From: Caldisericota bacterium
Lineage (GTDB): Bacteria > Caldisericota > Caldisericia > B22-G15
Direction: 5' to 3'
NCBI GenBank assembly: GCA_003648245.1
Contig: QMOO01000038.1
Coordinates: 1-9,354 of the forward strand
DNA: 9,354 nucleotides
Part shown: positions 1-5,712 of the stretch, one piece after another
Layout of the letters: each line of letters starts with the position of its first letter
How positions within the stretch are numbered: the first letter of the stretch is position 1
Program-made: the position numbers and the translations under genes
Notes under the pieces: model-generated
Seen by the model: only the letters and a program-made list of their open reading frames with translations
What the model was told of the DNA's origin: nothing
Databases searched by the model: none

Positions 1-29
1 CCTGTTAAGATAGTTTTAAAATAACTTTA

Positions 30-62
30 AAAGGGAGGGATTCTCCCTCCCTTTATTTTTTT
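30..62. terminator. Bidirectional intrinsic terminator after the cupin gene
   Basis: A near-perfect hairpin has arms AAGGGAGGGA (31-40) and TCCCTCCCTT (44-53), a 3-base loop, and an extra A30-T54 pair. Read on the minus strand it follows the cupin gene, whose TAA stop (53-55) overlaps the stem, and runs into a T-rich tail. Read on the plus strand it is followed by TTTATTTTTTT, so it should also stop a plus-strand transcript entering from the left edge. Confidence 0.85.
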
Positions 63-397
63 ACACCTTTATCGGGTATAATGCATAAAAATACTGCTTC
101 TTCTTCACCGATATTTATAAATTGATGTTTTGTATTTGGTGGAATGTATGCAAAGTAATCCTTCTCTCCAGTTTCTTCCTTATCACCGCATCTTATTTTT
201 ACTTTGCCTTTGAGTATAAAAACCTCATGTTCCCAATCATGAGAGTGGTAGGGTGTGTATCCACCAGGCTTAACCCTGAACATTCTCATTGCAAAGTTTG
301 GACCAATGATTAACCATCTTATAAAGGTATTTTTAACTCCCTCCATAACCACTTCATTTTCTTCAACCTTGCTAAAGTGCATAACTTCAAAATTCAT
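53..397 (-). CDS. Small single-domain cupin protein
   Basis: A 114-residue protein that is one cupin beta-barrel. Cupin motif 1 is visible as a Gly pair (45-46), then H51-S-H53 and E58, with Gly64 closing the turn. Motif 2 follows as P87 and H91 (PPNTKHQF). The two motif-1 histidines, the Glu and H91 are the usual metal ligands, so a bound divalent metal (Fe, Mn, Ni or Zn) is expected. No signal peptide or membrane segment is seen, so it is probably cytoplasmic. The start is supported by GGAGGGAG just upstream of the ATG. It is a one-gene unit with its own promoter and terminator, divergent from the methyltransferase-like gene. Cupins of this size are functionally very diverse (sugar isomerases, dioxygenases, metabolite sensors), and nothing here identifies the substrate. 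The family call is firm; the function is unknown. Confidence 0.88.
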   Translation of the reverse strand: MNFEVMHFSKVEENEVVMEGVKNTFIRWLIIGPNFAMRMFRVKPGGYTPYHSHDWEHEVFILKGKVKIRCGDKEETGEKDYFAYIPPNTKHQFINIGEEEAVFLCIIPDKGVKK

Positions 398-431
398 AAC
401 TCCCTCCTTCTAAATTTGGTCTACACAGATA

Positions 432-460
432 AGAATAAATAAAAATTTAATCTAATTCAA
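432..460 (-). promoter_or_regulatory. Candidate sigma-70 promoter of the cupin gene
   Basis: On the minus strand TTGAAT (455-460) is followed after exactly 17 bases by TATTCT (432-437), matching -35/-10 spacing. The predicted start near 425 would leave a leader of about 28 bases carrying the GGAGGGAG ribosome site. The hexamers are imperfect (about 4 of 6 each), so this is a moderate call. Confidence 0.4.
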
Positions 461-505
461 CTCTCTCCATGTTAAATAAGGTGTCCACATAAACAGAGGA
501 AAATT

Positions 506-514
506 TGTTAGAAT
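506..514 (+). promoter_or_regulatory. Extended -10 promoter for the methyltransferase-like gene and floA
   Basis: TGTTAGAAT (TG at 506-507, TAGAAT at 509-514) matches the extended -10 pattern TGnTAnAAT. Transcription would start near 521, giving a 14-base leader that contains the ribosome site GGAGG (526-530). No clear -35 lies upstream, as is common for extended -10 promoters. Confidence 0.5.
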
Positions 515-534
515 GTATTTAATCGGAGGAAAAA

Positions 535-1099
535 ATGAGCTTAAGAAAAAAATTGATGGATTTATTCTATAAGGCTGCTACAGGAACAAAAAAAGTCAAG
601 CTAACTCTTACCCCATTAGGGATTCTGTTTTTCTTTGGAGGATTGTTTCTATTTTTTATCATTTCCTTATGGCTTGATAAAGTATTAAGATTTAAAGGTT
701 TTGTCTCTCATCCATTAAATCTTATAATCTCTATTCCCCTAATAATTTTTTGGTTTCCTTCTCACACTCTGGTGCGTTTTAACTTTCTTTAAGAAAAAGG
801 GAACACCTGTCCCTTTTAATCCGCCACCAAAGCTTATAAAAGAGGGACCATACAAATATGTAAGAAATCCTATGCTTACAGGATTGTTTATTTTGATGTT
901 TGGAATAGGAATTCTCGTAAACTCAATCTCTTTCACATTCATATTTACACCCCTCTTTATTGTTTTGATGATTGTTGAATTAAAGGCCGTGGAAGAGCCT
1001 GAACTTGAGAGAAGGTTTGGGGAAGAATACATCTCTTATAAAAAAGAAGTCCCCATGTTTATTCCCCGCTTATCTGGTAAAATAAAAGAAAGGAGGTAA
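535..1099 (+). pseudogene. Isoprenylcysteine methyltransferase-like membrane protein, frameshifted
   Basis: Two reading frames together make one protein of the ICMT/phospholipid methyltransferase family, integral-membrane enzymes that use S-adenosylmethionine. Frame one (from ATG 535, with a GGAGG site before it) encodes a basic N-terminus and two hydrophobic segments, then stops at 790-792. The second frame continues with the family's C-terminal hallmarks: GTPVPFNPP, then GPYKYVRNPM, another hydrophobic stretch, and EEPELERRFGEEY near the end, stopping at 1097-1099. The second frame has a stop at 743-745, so the shift must lie between 743 and 792. Removing one T from the T6 run at 746-751 joins the frames smoothly into 187 residues, a normal family length. 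The cause may be a sequencing or assembly indel, a true mutation, or slippage. The stop codon is two bases before the floA ATG, so both share a transcript. Substrate unknown. Confidence 0.8.
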
Positions 1100-1101
1100 A
1101 A

Positions 1102-2088
1102 ATGTTTGGATTGGGTATATGGTTTACTGTGATAATAATCTTAATACTCATCATAGTGGTATTTAGTTTCATTCCTGTAGGCCTATGGATTGCATCCATG
1201 GCTGCAGGTGTACCTGTAGGGTTATTCACACTCCTTGGAATGAGATTGAGAAGGGTTCCACCAGCAAAGATAGTTCTTCCACTTATAAAAGCGAGGAAAG
1301 CGGGGCTTGACGCGAGTGTTGACAAACTGGAAGCTCACTATCTTGCTGGTGGAAATGTGGATAAGGTAATTGATGCATGGATTGCTGCAGAAAGAGCTGG
1401 GATTCCTCTCAACTTTGAAAGGGCGGCAGCCATTGACCTTGCAGGAAGAGATGTACTTGAAGCTGTTAGAATGAGTGTTAATCCGAAAGTTATTGAAACA
1501 CCAATTGTAGCGGCGGTGGCGAAGGATGGGATTGAGCTTAAGGCAAAGGCAAGAGTTACAGTTAGAGCAAATATAGAGAGACTGGTTGGAGGAGCAGGAG
1601 AAGCAACTATTATTGCAAGAGTAGGTGAAGGAATTGTTACAACTATAGGTTCAGCAGACAGTCATAAAGATGTACTTGAAAATCCAGATTTAATTTCAAA
1701 AACAGTACTTGAGAAGGGTCTTGATGCAGGTACAGCCTTTGAAATACTCTCCATTGATATAGCAGATGTTGACGTTGGAAAAAATATTGGTGCAAAGTTA
1801 AGGATTGATCAGGCAGAAGCAGACAAAAAGATTTATCAGGCAATGGCCGAGCAGAAAAGAGCAATGGCAGTTGCAAGGGAGCAGGAAATGAAAGCAAAGG
1901 TCCAGGAGATGAGAGCAAAGGTCGTTGAGGCAGAAGCTGAAATACCAAAGGCAATTTCAGAGGCACTAAGAAAGGGAAATATTGGGGTACTTGATTATTA
2001 CACAATGAAAAATATAATGGCTGATACAGAGATGAGGCAGTCCATATCAAAATTATCGGAAGAAGAGGAAAAGAAGGAAGAAAAGTAG
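1102..2088 (+). CDS. floA: Flotillin-like protein FloA
   Basis: A 328-residue protein of normal FloA (YqfA/UPF0365) length. FloA is a bacterial flotillin that organises functional membrane microdomains and affects membrane fluidity and the activity of membrane-bound proteins. The N-terminus has a hydrophobic hairpin-like segment (about 5-46), then an SPFH region (about 50-230) with family signatures [17 protein letters not shown] (77-93) and [15 protein letters not shown] (104-118). After it comes an Ala/Glu/Lys-rich coiled coil (about 236-290) with flotillin-type EA repeats, and a short charged tail. The start has AGGAGG a few bases upstream. It sits 2 bases after the methyltransferase-like gene and directly abuts the next gene. 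In Bacillus the equivalent gene adjoins the nfeD homologue yqeZ; here nfeD lies about 5.3 kb downstream on the same strand. Identification is very secure. Confidence 0.96.
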   Translation: MFGLGIWFTVIIILILIIVVFSFIPVGLWIASMAAGVPVGLFTLLGMRLRRVPPAKIVLPLIKARKAGLDASVDKLEAHYLAGGNVDKVIDAWIAAERAGIPLNFERAAAIDLAGRDVLEAVRMSVNPKVIETPIVAAVAKDGIELKAKARVTVRANIERLVGGAGEATIIARVGEGIVTTIGSADSHKDVLENPDLISKTVLEKGLDAGTAFEILSIDIADVDVGKNIGAKLRIDQAEADKKIYQAMAEQKRAMAVAREQEMKAKVQEMRAKVVEAEAEIPKAISEALRKGNIGVLDYYTMKNIMADTEMRQSISKLSEEEEKKEEK

Positions 2089-2511
2089 ATGAGTTTCTTC
2101 ACCGTAGCAATAATTGTATATGTAATACTTATGATAGTCCTTGAGTTTGTTCAGAGTGGGAGGAGGAAAAAAACTCCCACTCCTCCCCTGGAGGAGTATA
2201 TTCCAGAAGAAATAGTGGAAGAGGTTCAGAAAAAATGGATTGAGGAAGGGGGAGAAAGGGAAGAAGAAATTAAAAAGCAAGAGATTGAGCCTGTCGAAAA
2301 AGAGAAGATAGAAACAGTTGAAGAGATTGTATCTGAAGCCAAAGAAGGGATAGAAGAAAAGGAAGAGAAAAGGGAAATTTACAGGGAAACCAAGGAAAAG
2401 ACAATATTAAAAACACTTAAAGATAATGATTTGCTTAAATTAATAATATTTAAGGAGATTTTAGAACCCCACCCCCTAACAAAGAGATTTTTATTTAAAA
2501 GGAGGATTTAA
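2089..2511 (+). CDS. Unnamed membrane-anchored Glu/Lys-rich protein after floA
   Basis: A 140-residue protein of no family I can name with certainty. Residues 4-21 form one hydrophobic segment with a basic stretch (GRRKK) after it, suggesting an N-terminal anchor with the rest in the cytoplasm. Residues 35-105 are very rich in Glu and Lys, probably a helical or disordered linker. The last 30 residues change character: KDNDLLKLIIFKEILEPHPL followed by a basic end. This resembles a short C-terminal element (hydrophobic patch, EIL, Pro, basic end) found in small proteins of Gram-positive-type bacteria, but that recollection is unverified. The ATG follows the floA stop directly (TAGATG), so translational coupling is likely and a role with FloA at the membrane is a reasonable guess. 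There is no strong independent ribosome site beyond the purine-rich end of floA. Coding status is well supported by position and composition. Confidence 0.75.
   Translation: MSFFTVAIIVYVILMIVLEFVQSGRRKKTPTPPLEEYIPEEIVEEVQKKWIEEGGEREEEIKKQEIEPVEKEKIETVEEIVSEAKEGIEEKEEKREIYRETKEKTILKTLKDNDLLKLIIFKEILEPHPLTKRFLFKRRI
2154..2197 (+). other. Two mutually exclusive hairpins inside the gene after floA
   Basis: GAGTGGGAG (2154-2162) can pair with CTCCCACTC (2174-2182) as a 9-base stem with an 11-base loop. ACTCCTCC (2179-2186) can pair with GGAGGAGT (2190-2197) as an 8-base stem with a 3-base loop. The two share bases 2179-2182, so only one can form fully at a time. No T-run follows, so this is not a terminator. 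It may be chance within a purine/pyrimidine-biased coding stretch. Confidence 0.45.
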
Positions 2512-3069
2512 CTATCTCTCAATTTTTGGTAATTCTATACCTTTCTGTTTCTGATATTTACCCTTCTTATCCTTATAGCTTACTTCACACTCTTCCTCTG
2601 CACCAAGGAATATAACCTGTGCTATACCTTCATTTGCATAAACCTTTACAGGAAGAGGTGTGGTGTTAGATATCTCTATGGTCAGGTATCCTTCCCACAT
2701 AGGCTCAAGAGGTGTTATATTCACAATGATTCCGCATCTTGCATAGGTAGACTTCCCAACACATATTCCAAGAACATCTCTCGGAATTCTAAAATACTCC
2801 AGACTTCTACCCAGAACAAAGGAGTTTGGTGGTATAACGCAGACATCTCCCTTAAAATCCACAAAACTCTTTGGGTCAAAATTCTTTGGATCTACGATTG
2901 AGTTAAAAACATTAGTAAAGATTTTAAACTCATTTGAAAGCCTTATATCGTATCCATAAGATGAAAGTCCAAAGGATATTACTCCCTTTTTAATCTGATT
3001 CTCTTCAAAAGGCTCTATAATCTTTTTCTCCTTTGCCATCTTTCTTATCCACTTATCATTCTTTAGCAT
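2512..3069 (-). CDS. dcd: dCTP deaminase
   Basis: Converts dCTP to dUTP plus ammonia, feeding dUMP to thymidylate synthesis. I chose the ATG at 3069 (185 residues) because AAAGGAGG lies just upstream and the resulting [12 protein letters not shown] matches the usual family start; an in-frame ATG at 3096 would add nine atypical residues. Visible motifs: [10 protein letters not shown] (37-46), then the active-site loop GKSTYARCG (105-113) with S107 and R111, then E132 in TIEISN, matching the catalytic Glu of the family (E138 in E. coli). The [15 protein letters not shown] stretch (137-151) and a Lys/Gly/Gln tail typical of the shorter dCTP deaminase branch follow. A bifunctional deaminase/dUTPase cannot be excluded by eye. 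The gene overlaps the end of thyX by 14 bases, implying coupled translation of two consecutive pathway enzymes. Its stop abuts the convergent neighbour with no spacer. Confidence 0.94.
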   Translation of the reverse strand: MLKNDKWIRKMAKEKKIIEPFEENQIKKGVISFGLSSYGYDIRLSNEFKIFTNVFNSIVDPKNFDPKSFVDFKGDVCVIPPNSFVLGRSLEYFRIPRDVLGICVGKSTYARCGIIVNITPLEPMWEGYLTIEISNTTPLPVKVYANEGIAQVIFLGAEEECEVSYKDKKGKYQKQKGIELPKIER

Positions 3070-3682
3070 TCTTCCTCCTTTCCACATGATCCCCAACTAT
3101 AACAAAATCTTCAAAAACTGTTGGAGCTTCCCTCTTCAGTATCTTAAGAATCTCTATTGTCATCCTTCTTATCTCCCACTGAGCATGCTTGCTTCCCCTG
3201 AGTTCAACTATGTGTCTCCACTCCCTTAAATTAGCTGTGACAACAATCTCTGTTGTCGTTGCATTGGGAAGCACAAATCTTGCATCCTCCTTGGGAATTT
3301 TTAAATCTCTAAGCTTTCCATATGTTTCTCTCACACTCTCCATAAAGTCCAGATAAATTTTATGTGCTTCGGGATTTTCTTCTATCTTTGGTGGTTCAAC
3401 AAAGGTAAAGTTCTTCTCATCAACATACCTTTGAGACTTCTGAGTAAAAGATGCGAGTCTATGCCTTACAAGTTGATGGGTAAGGCTCCGGGATACATCG
3501 CTGATTCTGAAGCTTGCCACTGCATGTTCAATAACAGAGAGGTGTCCAAGATTAATTATCATCCTTATAAACTTTTTTTCACTTCCCTCCCCCATTCTAT
3601 TAAAGGATTGATAGGAAGTTCTACCTGCTTCCTCAATTACCTTTTCTACATTTGGTGTTATGTATATAAGTTCAACTTTCAT
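3056..3682 (-). CDS. thyX: Flavin-dependent thymidylate synthase ThyX
   Basis: Methylates dUMP to dTMP using methylene-tetrahydrofolate as carbon donor, with FAD and NAD(P)H as reductant; functional replacement for ThyA. At 208 residues it has normal family length. The signature RHRx7S is exact: RHR at 73-75 and S83 ([11 protein letters not shown]). Also visible are GHLSVIEH (46-53), DARFVLPN (133-140) and the C-terminal [12 protein letters not shown] / AQWEIR stretch (151-172), all FAD and dUMP site regions. The start is the first Met, giving the usual MKVELI opening. No Shine-Dalgarno lies before it: the ATG follows the ackA terminator and a run of T and A, so the message may be leaderless or initiated weakly. 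It overlaps dcd by 14 bases, forming a nucleotide-synthesis pair. Confidence 0.96.
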   Translation of the reverse strand: MKVELIYITPNVEKVIEEAGRTSYQSFNRMGEGSEKKFIRMIINLGHLSVIEHAVASFRISDVSRSLTHQLVRHRLASFTQKSQRYVDEKNFTFVEPPKIEENPEAHKIYLDFMESVRETYGKLRDLKIPKEDARFVLPNATTTEIVVTANLREWRHIVELRGSKHAQWEIRRMTIEILKILKREAPTVFEDFVIVGDHVERRKNAKE

Positions 3683-3687
3683 ATAAA

Positions 3688-3717
3688 ATTAAAAAAGAGG
3701 GGGGATTTCCCCCTCAA
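3688..3717 (-). promoter_or_regulatory. Candidate thyX-dcd promoter overlapping the ackA terminator
   Basis: On the minus strand TTGAGG (3712-3717) and TTTAAT (3688-3693) are 18 bases apart. Transcription would start at about 3681-3682, on the thyX ATG. The -35 overlaps the terminator stem. Hexamer matches are 4 of 6 and 5 of 6 in a low-complexity stretch, so confidence is limited. Confidence 0.35.
3691..3715 (-). terminator. Intrinsic terminator of ackA
   Basis: Stem GAGGGGG (3697-3703) pairs with CCCCCTC (3709-3715) over a 5-base loop. Read on the minus strand it begins 6 bases after the ackA stop and is followed by TTTTTT (complement of 3691-3696). It lies between ackA and thyX, so the two probably form separate or only partly linked units. 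Confidence 0.85.
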
Positions 3718-3720
3718 GAT

Positions 3721-5067
3721 TTATTTCTGTCCAGGTGGTCTTACTATGACTTCGGCTAATTCTGGTTTTTTCTTGAGTTCTTCCTTTAAAGCTTCCTCCC
3801 TTTCAAGGTTTCTGTAATTTGGATCTTCAAATGAATACTTAAACTTTGTATGAACGTCATATCTACCCTCAATCAAAGCCACTGTATCCTCAACAAAAAC
3901 CATCTCTTCATCTGTGGGTATAACAAATATTCTAACCTTTGAACCTTCCCCTGTTATTTCGGTTTCTGCATTTCTTGTCCTTGCAAGTTCATTCTTCCTC
4001 TTATCATAGATTATTCCAAGTCCTTCAAGCCCATCCAATGCTTTACCTCTTATTGTTGAGCTCATCTCACCAACACCTGCGGTAAATACAATGGCATCAA
4101 CTCTTCCAAGAGCTGCGAAGTAAGCACCAATATACTTTTTAAGTCTATATGCTTCTATCTCAATGGCAAGTTGAGCTCTCTCATCTCCATTCTTTGCTGC
4201 CTCCTCAATATCTCTCCTATCTGCATACTTCCCTGTAATACCAAGAACTCCACTCTTTTTGTTTAAGAGTTTATCTATCTCATCAACGGTAAGGTTCTCT
4301 TTCCTCATCATGAAGAAATCTATTCCTGCATCATGATCTCCTGCTCTTGTTCCCATAACAAGTCCCTCAAGGGGTGTAAGACCCATAGAGGTATCCACTG
4401 AGACACCATTTTTTACTGCGTCTGCGCTTGCTCCATTTCCAATGTGAAGGGAGATAAGGTTTGTCTCAAAAGGATCCTTACCGAGGAGGACCGCTGCTCT
4501 TTTGGCAATGTATAGGAGTGAAGTGCCGTGAAATCCATATCTACGAACTCCATACTTCTCATACCATTCATATGGAAGTGCATAAATGTATGCATGTTTA
4601 GGCATTGTTTGATGCCATGCAGTATCCATTATTGCACAATGAGGAACATCCGGGAGAATTTCCTTTGCTGCTCTGACACCCATAAGATTTGGTGGATTGT
4701 GGAGAGGAGCAAGAGGTGAAAGTTCTTCAAAGACTTTTAAAAACTCTTCATCAATAATCACAGATTTGGCAAATTTCTCCCCACCATGAACCATTCTGTG
4801 ACCTACACCCTTAATGCTTTTAAGGTCTTTAATGGCACCTATCTCTGGATCGAGAAGGGTGTCAATTATAAGCTTTATAGCCTCTCTATGATCAGGACAC
4901 TCATGCTCAATTTTCACTTCTTTTCTTCCTGGAACAAGATGTCTTATAAAGGAACCCCCAATAGTCACTCTCTCCACGATTCCTCTTGCAAGGGTTCTTT
5001 TCTTGTCCCAGCTGTAAAGTAAATACTTAACAGAAGAACTTCCGCAGTTCAAGGTGAGTATGTCCAT
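3721..5067 (-). CDS. ackA: Acetate kinase with C-terminal extension
   Basis: Interconverts acetyl phosphate plus ADP and acetate plus ATP, the energy-yielding end of acetate fermentation. The ASKHA fold is clear from motifs that align with the Methanosarcina thermophila enzyme almost number for number: N7, S10 and S12 (phosphate loop), R91, H123, D148, H180 in RRYGFHGTS, the HIGNGAS loop (208-214), R241 in GTRAGD, and E387-E388 in PTDEE. The usual GTSH reads GTSL here (L184). The protein is 448 residues against about 400 for the family; the excess is a charged tail after about residue 400, with FKYSFEDPNYRN and then Glu/Lys/Pro-rich sequence. The start has AGGAGG 6 bases upstream. Its own terminator follows. 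No phosphate acetyltransferase gene lies beside it in this window. A propionate or butyrate kinase role is possible but less likely. Confidence 0.94.
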   Translation of the reverse strand: MDILTLNCGSSSVKYLLYSWDKKRTLARGIVERVTIGGSFIRHLVPGRKEVKIEHECPDHREAIKLIIDTLLDPEIGAIKDLKSIKGVGHRMVHGGEKFAKSVIIDEEFLKVFEELSPLAPLHNPPNLMGVRAAKEILPDVPHCAIMDTAWHQTMPKHAYIYALPYEWYEKYGVRRYGFHGTSLLYIAKRAAVLLGKDPFETNLISLHIGNGASADAVKNGVSVDTSMGLTPLEGLVMGTRAGDHDAGIDFFMMRKENLTVDEIDKLLNKKSGVLGITGKYADRRDIEEAAKNGDERAQLAIEIEAYRLKKYIGAYFAALGRVDAIVFTAGVGEMSSTIRGKALDGLEGLGIIYDKRKNELARTRNAETEITGEGSKVRIFVIPTDEEMVFVEDTVALIEGRYDVHTKFKYSFEDPNYRNLEREEALKEELKKKPELAEVIVRPPGQK

Positions 5068-5098
5068 CTTTTTCCTCCTAAAATTTTTAGTTTAATTT

Positions 5099-5104
5099 AT
5101 TATA
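5099..5104 (-). promoter_or_regulatory. Candidate -10 element of ackA
   Basis: A perfect TATAAT on the minus strand (complement of 5099-5104) lies about 31 bases before the ackA start, in an AT-rich gap just after the terminator of the preceding gene. Start would be near 5092. No clear -35 or TGn extension is seen, and such AT-rich sequence produces this hexamer by chance. Confidence 0.35.
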
Positions 5105-5120
5105 TAATACAACATAATAT

Positions 5121-5150
5121 AAAAAATAAAAAAGGGGGCTAAACCCCCTT
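5121..5150 (-). terminator. Intrinsic terminator of the AhpD-like gene
   Basis: Stem AAGGGGG (5132-5138) pairs with CCCCCTT (5144-5150) over a 5-base loop. On the minus strand it lies 22 bases after the stop of the AhpD-like gene and is followed by TTTTTTATTTTTT, a strong T-tract. It separates that gene from ackA. Confidence 0.87.
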
Positions 5151-5172
5151 ATAAACTATGAAAAGATTAACC

Positions 5173-5511
5173 TTATTTAAGATCTTCGAGTGCTTTAAGT
5201 AATACTGCAAGGTATGTTAGGGCTGGTCCACCTCCCATTAAAGCACCGACAAAACCTGCTTCAATTATTTCCTCTTTTGTTGCTCCAGCCTTTAATGCGT
5301 TGTTTGTGTGGAATGCAATGCAGTATTTACATCTTGCATTTACAGCAAGTGCAACAGAGATAAGTTCCTTAATCTTTGTGGAGAGTTTACCTTCTCCTTC
5401 AATTCCATGGACAAGATCAACAAAGAGCTTTACATACTCTGGGTGAGTCTTTTTAAGCTCTCCAAGTGCTCCCATAAATTCATCCAATGTAGCTTTCATA
5501 TTCTCTGCCAT
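5173..5511 (-). CDS. Carboxymuconolactone decarboxylase / AhpD-like protein
   Basis: A 112-residue single-domain protein of the CMD/AhpD fold, usually a small all-helical oligomer. The redox signature is complete: E49 in the preceding helix (KIKELISVALA), then C61-K-Y-C64 and H68 (CKYCIAFH), followed by the Gly/Ala-rich stretch GATKEEIIEAG. Proteins with CxxCxxxH in this fold typically act as thiol-disulfide reductants or peroxidases, as AhpD does for AhpC. A true gamma-carboxymuconolactone decarboxylase is less likely because that enzyme lacks this cysteine pair. No alkyl hydroperoxide reductase gene is next to it. The start has AGGAGGT five bases before the ATG. It forms a one-gene unit, with an extended -10 promoter and its own terminator. 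A role in oxidative or thiol stress is inferred from the family only. Confidence 0.88.
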   Translation of the reverse strand: MAENMKATLDEFMGALGELKKTHPEYVKLFVDLVHGIEGEGKLSTKIKELISVALAVNARCKYCIAFHTNNALKAGATKEEIIEAGFVGALMGGGPALTYLAVLLKALEDLK

Positions 5512-5540
5512 CTCTCACCTCCTAAAAATTTTTCATAACA

Positions 5541-5549
5541 ATTATACCA
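5541..5549 (-). promoter_or_regulatory. Extended -10 promoter of the AhpD-like gene
   Basis: On the minus strand the sequence reads TGGTATAAT (complement of 5541-5549), a perfect TGn plus TATAAT element. Transcription would begin near 5534, giving a leader of about 23 bases that contains AGGAGGT. No good -35 is found at 16-18 bases, which fits an extended -10 promoter. Confidence 0.6.
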
Positions 5550-5605
5550 TAAAATGTTAAATTTTAATCAGAAATTTTTTACAATTTTTAGAAAAAATCT
5601 TTCTA

Positions 5606-5611
5606 TATAAT
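5606..5611 (+). promoter_or_regulatory. Possible distal -10 element upstream of mrp
   Basis: A perfect TATAAT (5606-5611). The best -35-like hexamer, TTTACA (5578-5583), is 22 bases away, which is too far for a normal promoter. It would give a leader of about 95 bases. Weak, and listed only as an alternative to the proximal element. Confidence 0.2.
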
Positions 5612-5669
5612 AAATCTTCTTCACAATTGTTTTTATAGAAACTCAAACAATAAAAGACTCATGTAAAAA

Positions 5670-5678
5670 TGGTAAAAT
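5670..5678 (+). promoter_or_regulatory. Extended -10 promoter of mrp-recR
   Basis: TGGTAAAAT (TG at 5670-5671, TAAAAT at 5673-5678) fits the TGnTAnAAT form seen at other starts in this window. The start would be near 5685, with a 28-base leader that includes AAAGGAG (5698-5704) at good distance from the mrp ATG. Confidence 0.45.
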
Positions 5679-5712
5679 TGGAAAAGAAACTTATTTTAAA
5701 GGAGATAGAAGA

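Noticed and set aside
739..1032. Minus-strand open frame across the frameshifted methyltransferase
   Set aside because: The plus strand carries recognisable family motifs across this stretch; the antisense product has no family features or start signals.
1643..2050. Open frame of 135 codons on the minus strand inside floA
   Set aside because: It is an antisense shadow of a very well conserved gene, with Leu/Pro/Gln-rich low-complexity composition and no ribosome site.
2490..2511. AAAGGAGG sequence at the end of the gene after floA as a ribosome site for another gene
   Set aside because: No start codon follows at a usable distance; downstream sequence on this strand is antisense to dcd.
3070..3096. 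Upstream ATG for dcd that would extend the protein by nine residues
   Set aside because: The ATG at 3069 has a strong AAAGGAGG site at correct distance and gives the family-typical N-terminus.
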